Source: Psychromonas algarum | GTDB taxonomy: Bacteria; Pseudomonadota; Gammaproteobacteria; Enterobacterales; Psychromonadaceae | Length of the DNA stretch: 43,307 nucleotides | Assembly (NCBI RefSeq): GCF_004376845.1 | Contig: NZ_SNUW01000015.1 | Location: 1 to 43,307, forward strand | Direction of reading: 5' to 3' | In this document: in pieces, positions 43,249-43,307 of the stretch | Numbering within the stretch: the first letter of the stretch is position 1 | Layout: each line of letters opens with the position of its first letter | Made by a program: the position numbers and the translations under genes | The notes under the pieces: model-generated | What the model saw: the letters and a program-made list of their open reading frames with translations, nothing else | Databases searched by the model: none | Told to the model about the DNA's origin: nothing

Positions 43249-43307
43249 ATGGTTAAGCCTCACGGGTAATTAGTACAAGTTAGCTCAATACATTACTGCA
43301 CTTACAC
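43249..43307 (-). rRNA. rrl: 23S ribosomal RNA, 3' end only (cut by window edge)
   Basis: On the minus strand the last 59 bases include AGCTAACTTGTACTAATTAC and CCGTGAGGCTTAACCAT, the standard end of gammaproteobacterial 23S rRNA. The rest lies outside the window. Confidence 0.93.

Overview
The window is AT-rich gammaproteobacterial chromosome. Gene content and order point to a marine, facultatively anaerobic, probably cold-adapted bacterium close to Psychromonas, with Vibrio or Aliivibrio relatives as the alternative. This is inferred from familiar proteins and synteny, not from a database search. Both edges lie in multicopy elements: the left edge is inside an IS256-family transposase and the right edge is inside a 23S rRNA gene. 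That is what a draft-assembly contig bounded by repeats would look like.

Layout. (1) 1-126: the 3' end of an IS256-like element, 3 bp from nqrM. (2) 130-7255, minus strand: the complete Na+-translocating NADH:quinone reductase operon nqrABCDEF with its maturation genes apbE and nqrM. (3) 7537-11794: bolA (-), bpt and infA (+), then clpA and clpS (-), with a perfect 19-bp-arm bidirectional terminator between infA and clpA. (4) 12000-15538: a possible small ORF, a conserved gene of unknown function, and the anaerobic ribonucleotide reductase pair nrdD-nrdG. Their promoter has a perfect FNR box at class II spacing and a likely NrdR box pair. (5) 15926-22566, plus strand: rsxABCDGE (Rnf-type electron-transfer complex) followed by nth, in the E. 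coli order. RsxC carries a long Ala/Lys repeat tail. (6) 22641-24259: a yehS-like gene and nadA. (7) 24363-30071: three identical tRNA-Lys genes in a 128-bp tandem array, and ybgC-tolQRAB-pal-cpoB. (8) 30318-33172: cydABX (cytochrome bd oxidase), including the 43-residue CydX. Upstream is a 509-bp control region with a perfect FNR box, a promoter whose -35 lies in that box, and an intrinsic terminator inside the leader. The block cyd - ybgC - tol/pal - cpoB - tRNA-Lys - nadA matches E. coli order, without ybgE. (9) 33682-36983: ruvC, rarD, ruvA and ruvB, with rarD inside the Holliday-junction locus. (10) 37065-38760: a CbbR-like LysR regulator divergent from a beta-carbonic anhydrase, with a 34-bp palindrome between them. 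(11) 38842-41663: a small acidic protein, arfB, tapT, a rhombosortase and an orphan flgA-like gene. (12) 41696-43307: tRNA-Arg(CCT), a DUF4250 gene, a broken IS630-type transposase, a compact run of hairpins, 5S rRNA and the 3' end of 23S rRNA, the last two on the minus strand.

The dominant theme is respiratory energy conservation and oxygen response. The Na+-NQR and Rnf membrane complexes share homologous subunits (NqrB/RsxD, NqrC/RsxG, NqrD/RsxE, NqrE/RsxA). The high-affinity bd oxidase and the oxygen-sensitive class III ribonucleotide reductase both have perfect TTGAT-N4-ATCAA boxes, so FNR appears to connect two of these loci. I found no clearly new defence, biosynthetic or mobile system. 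The strongest new leads are regulatory or structural: the cydA leader, the dual FNR/NrdR promoter, the palindrome beside the carbonic anhydrase gene, the RsxC repeats, and the tRNA-Lys array with D-arm fragments in its spacers.
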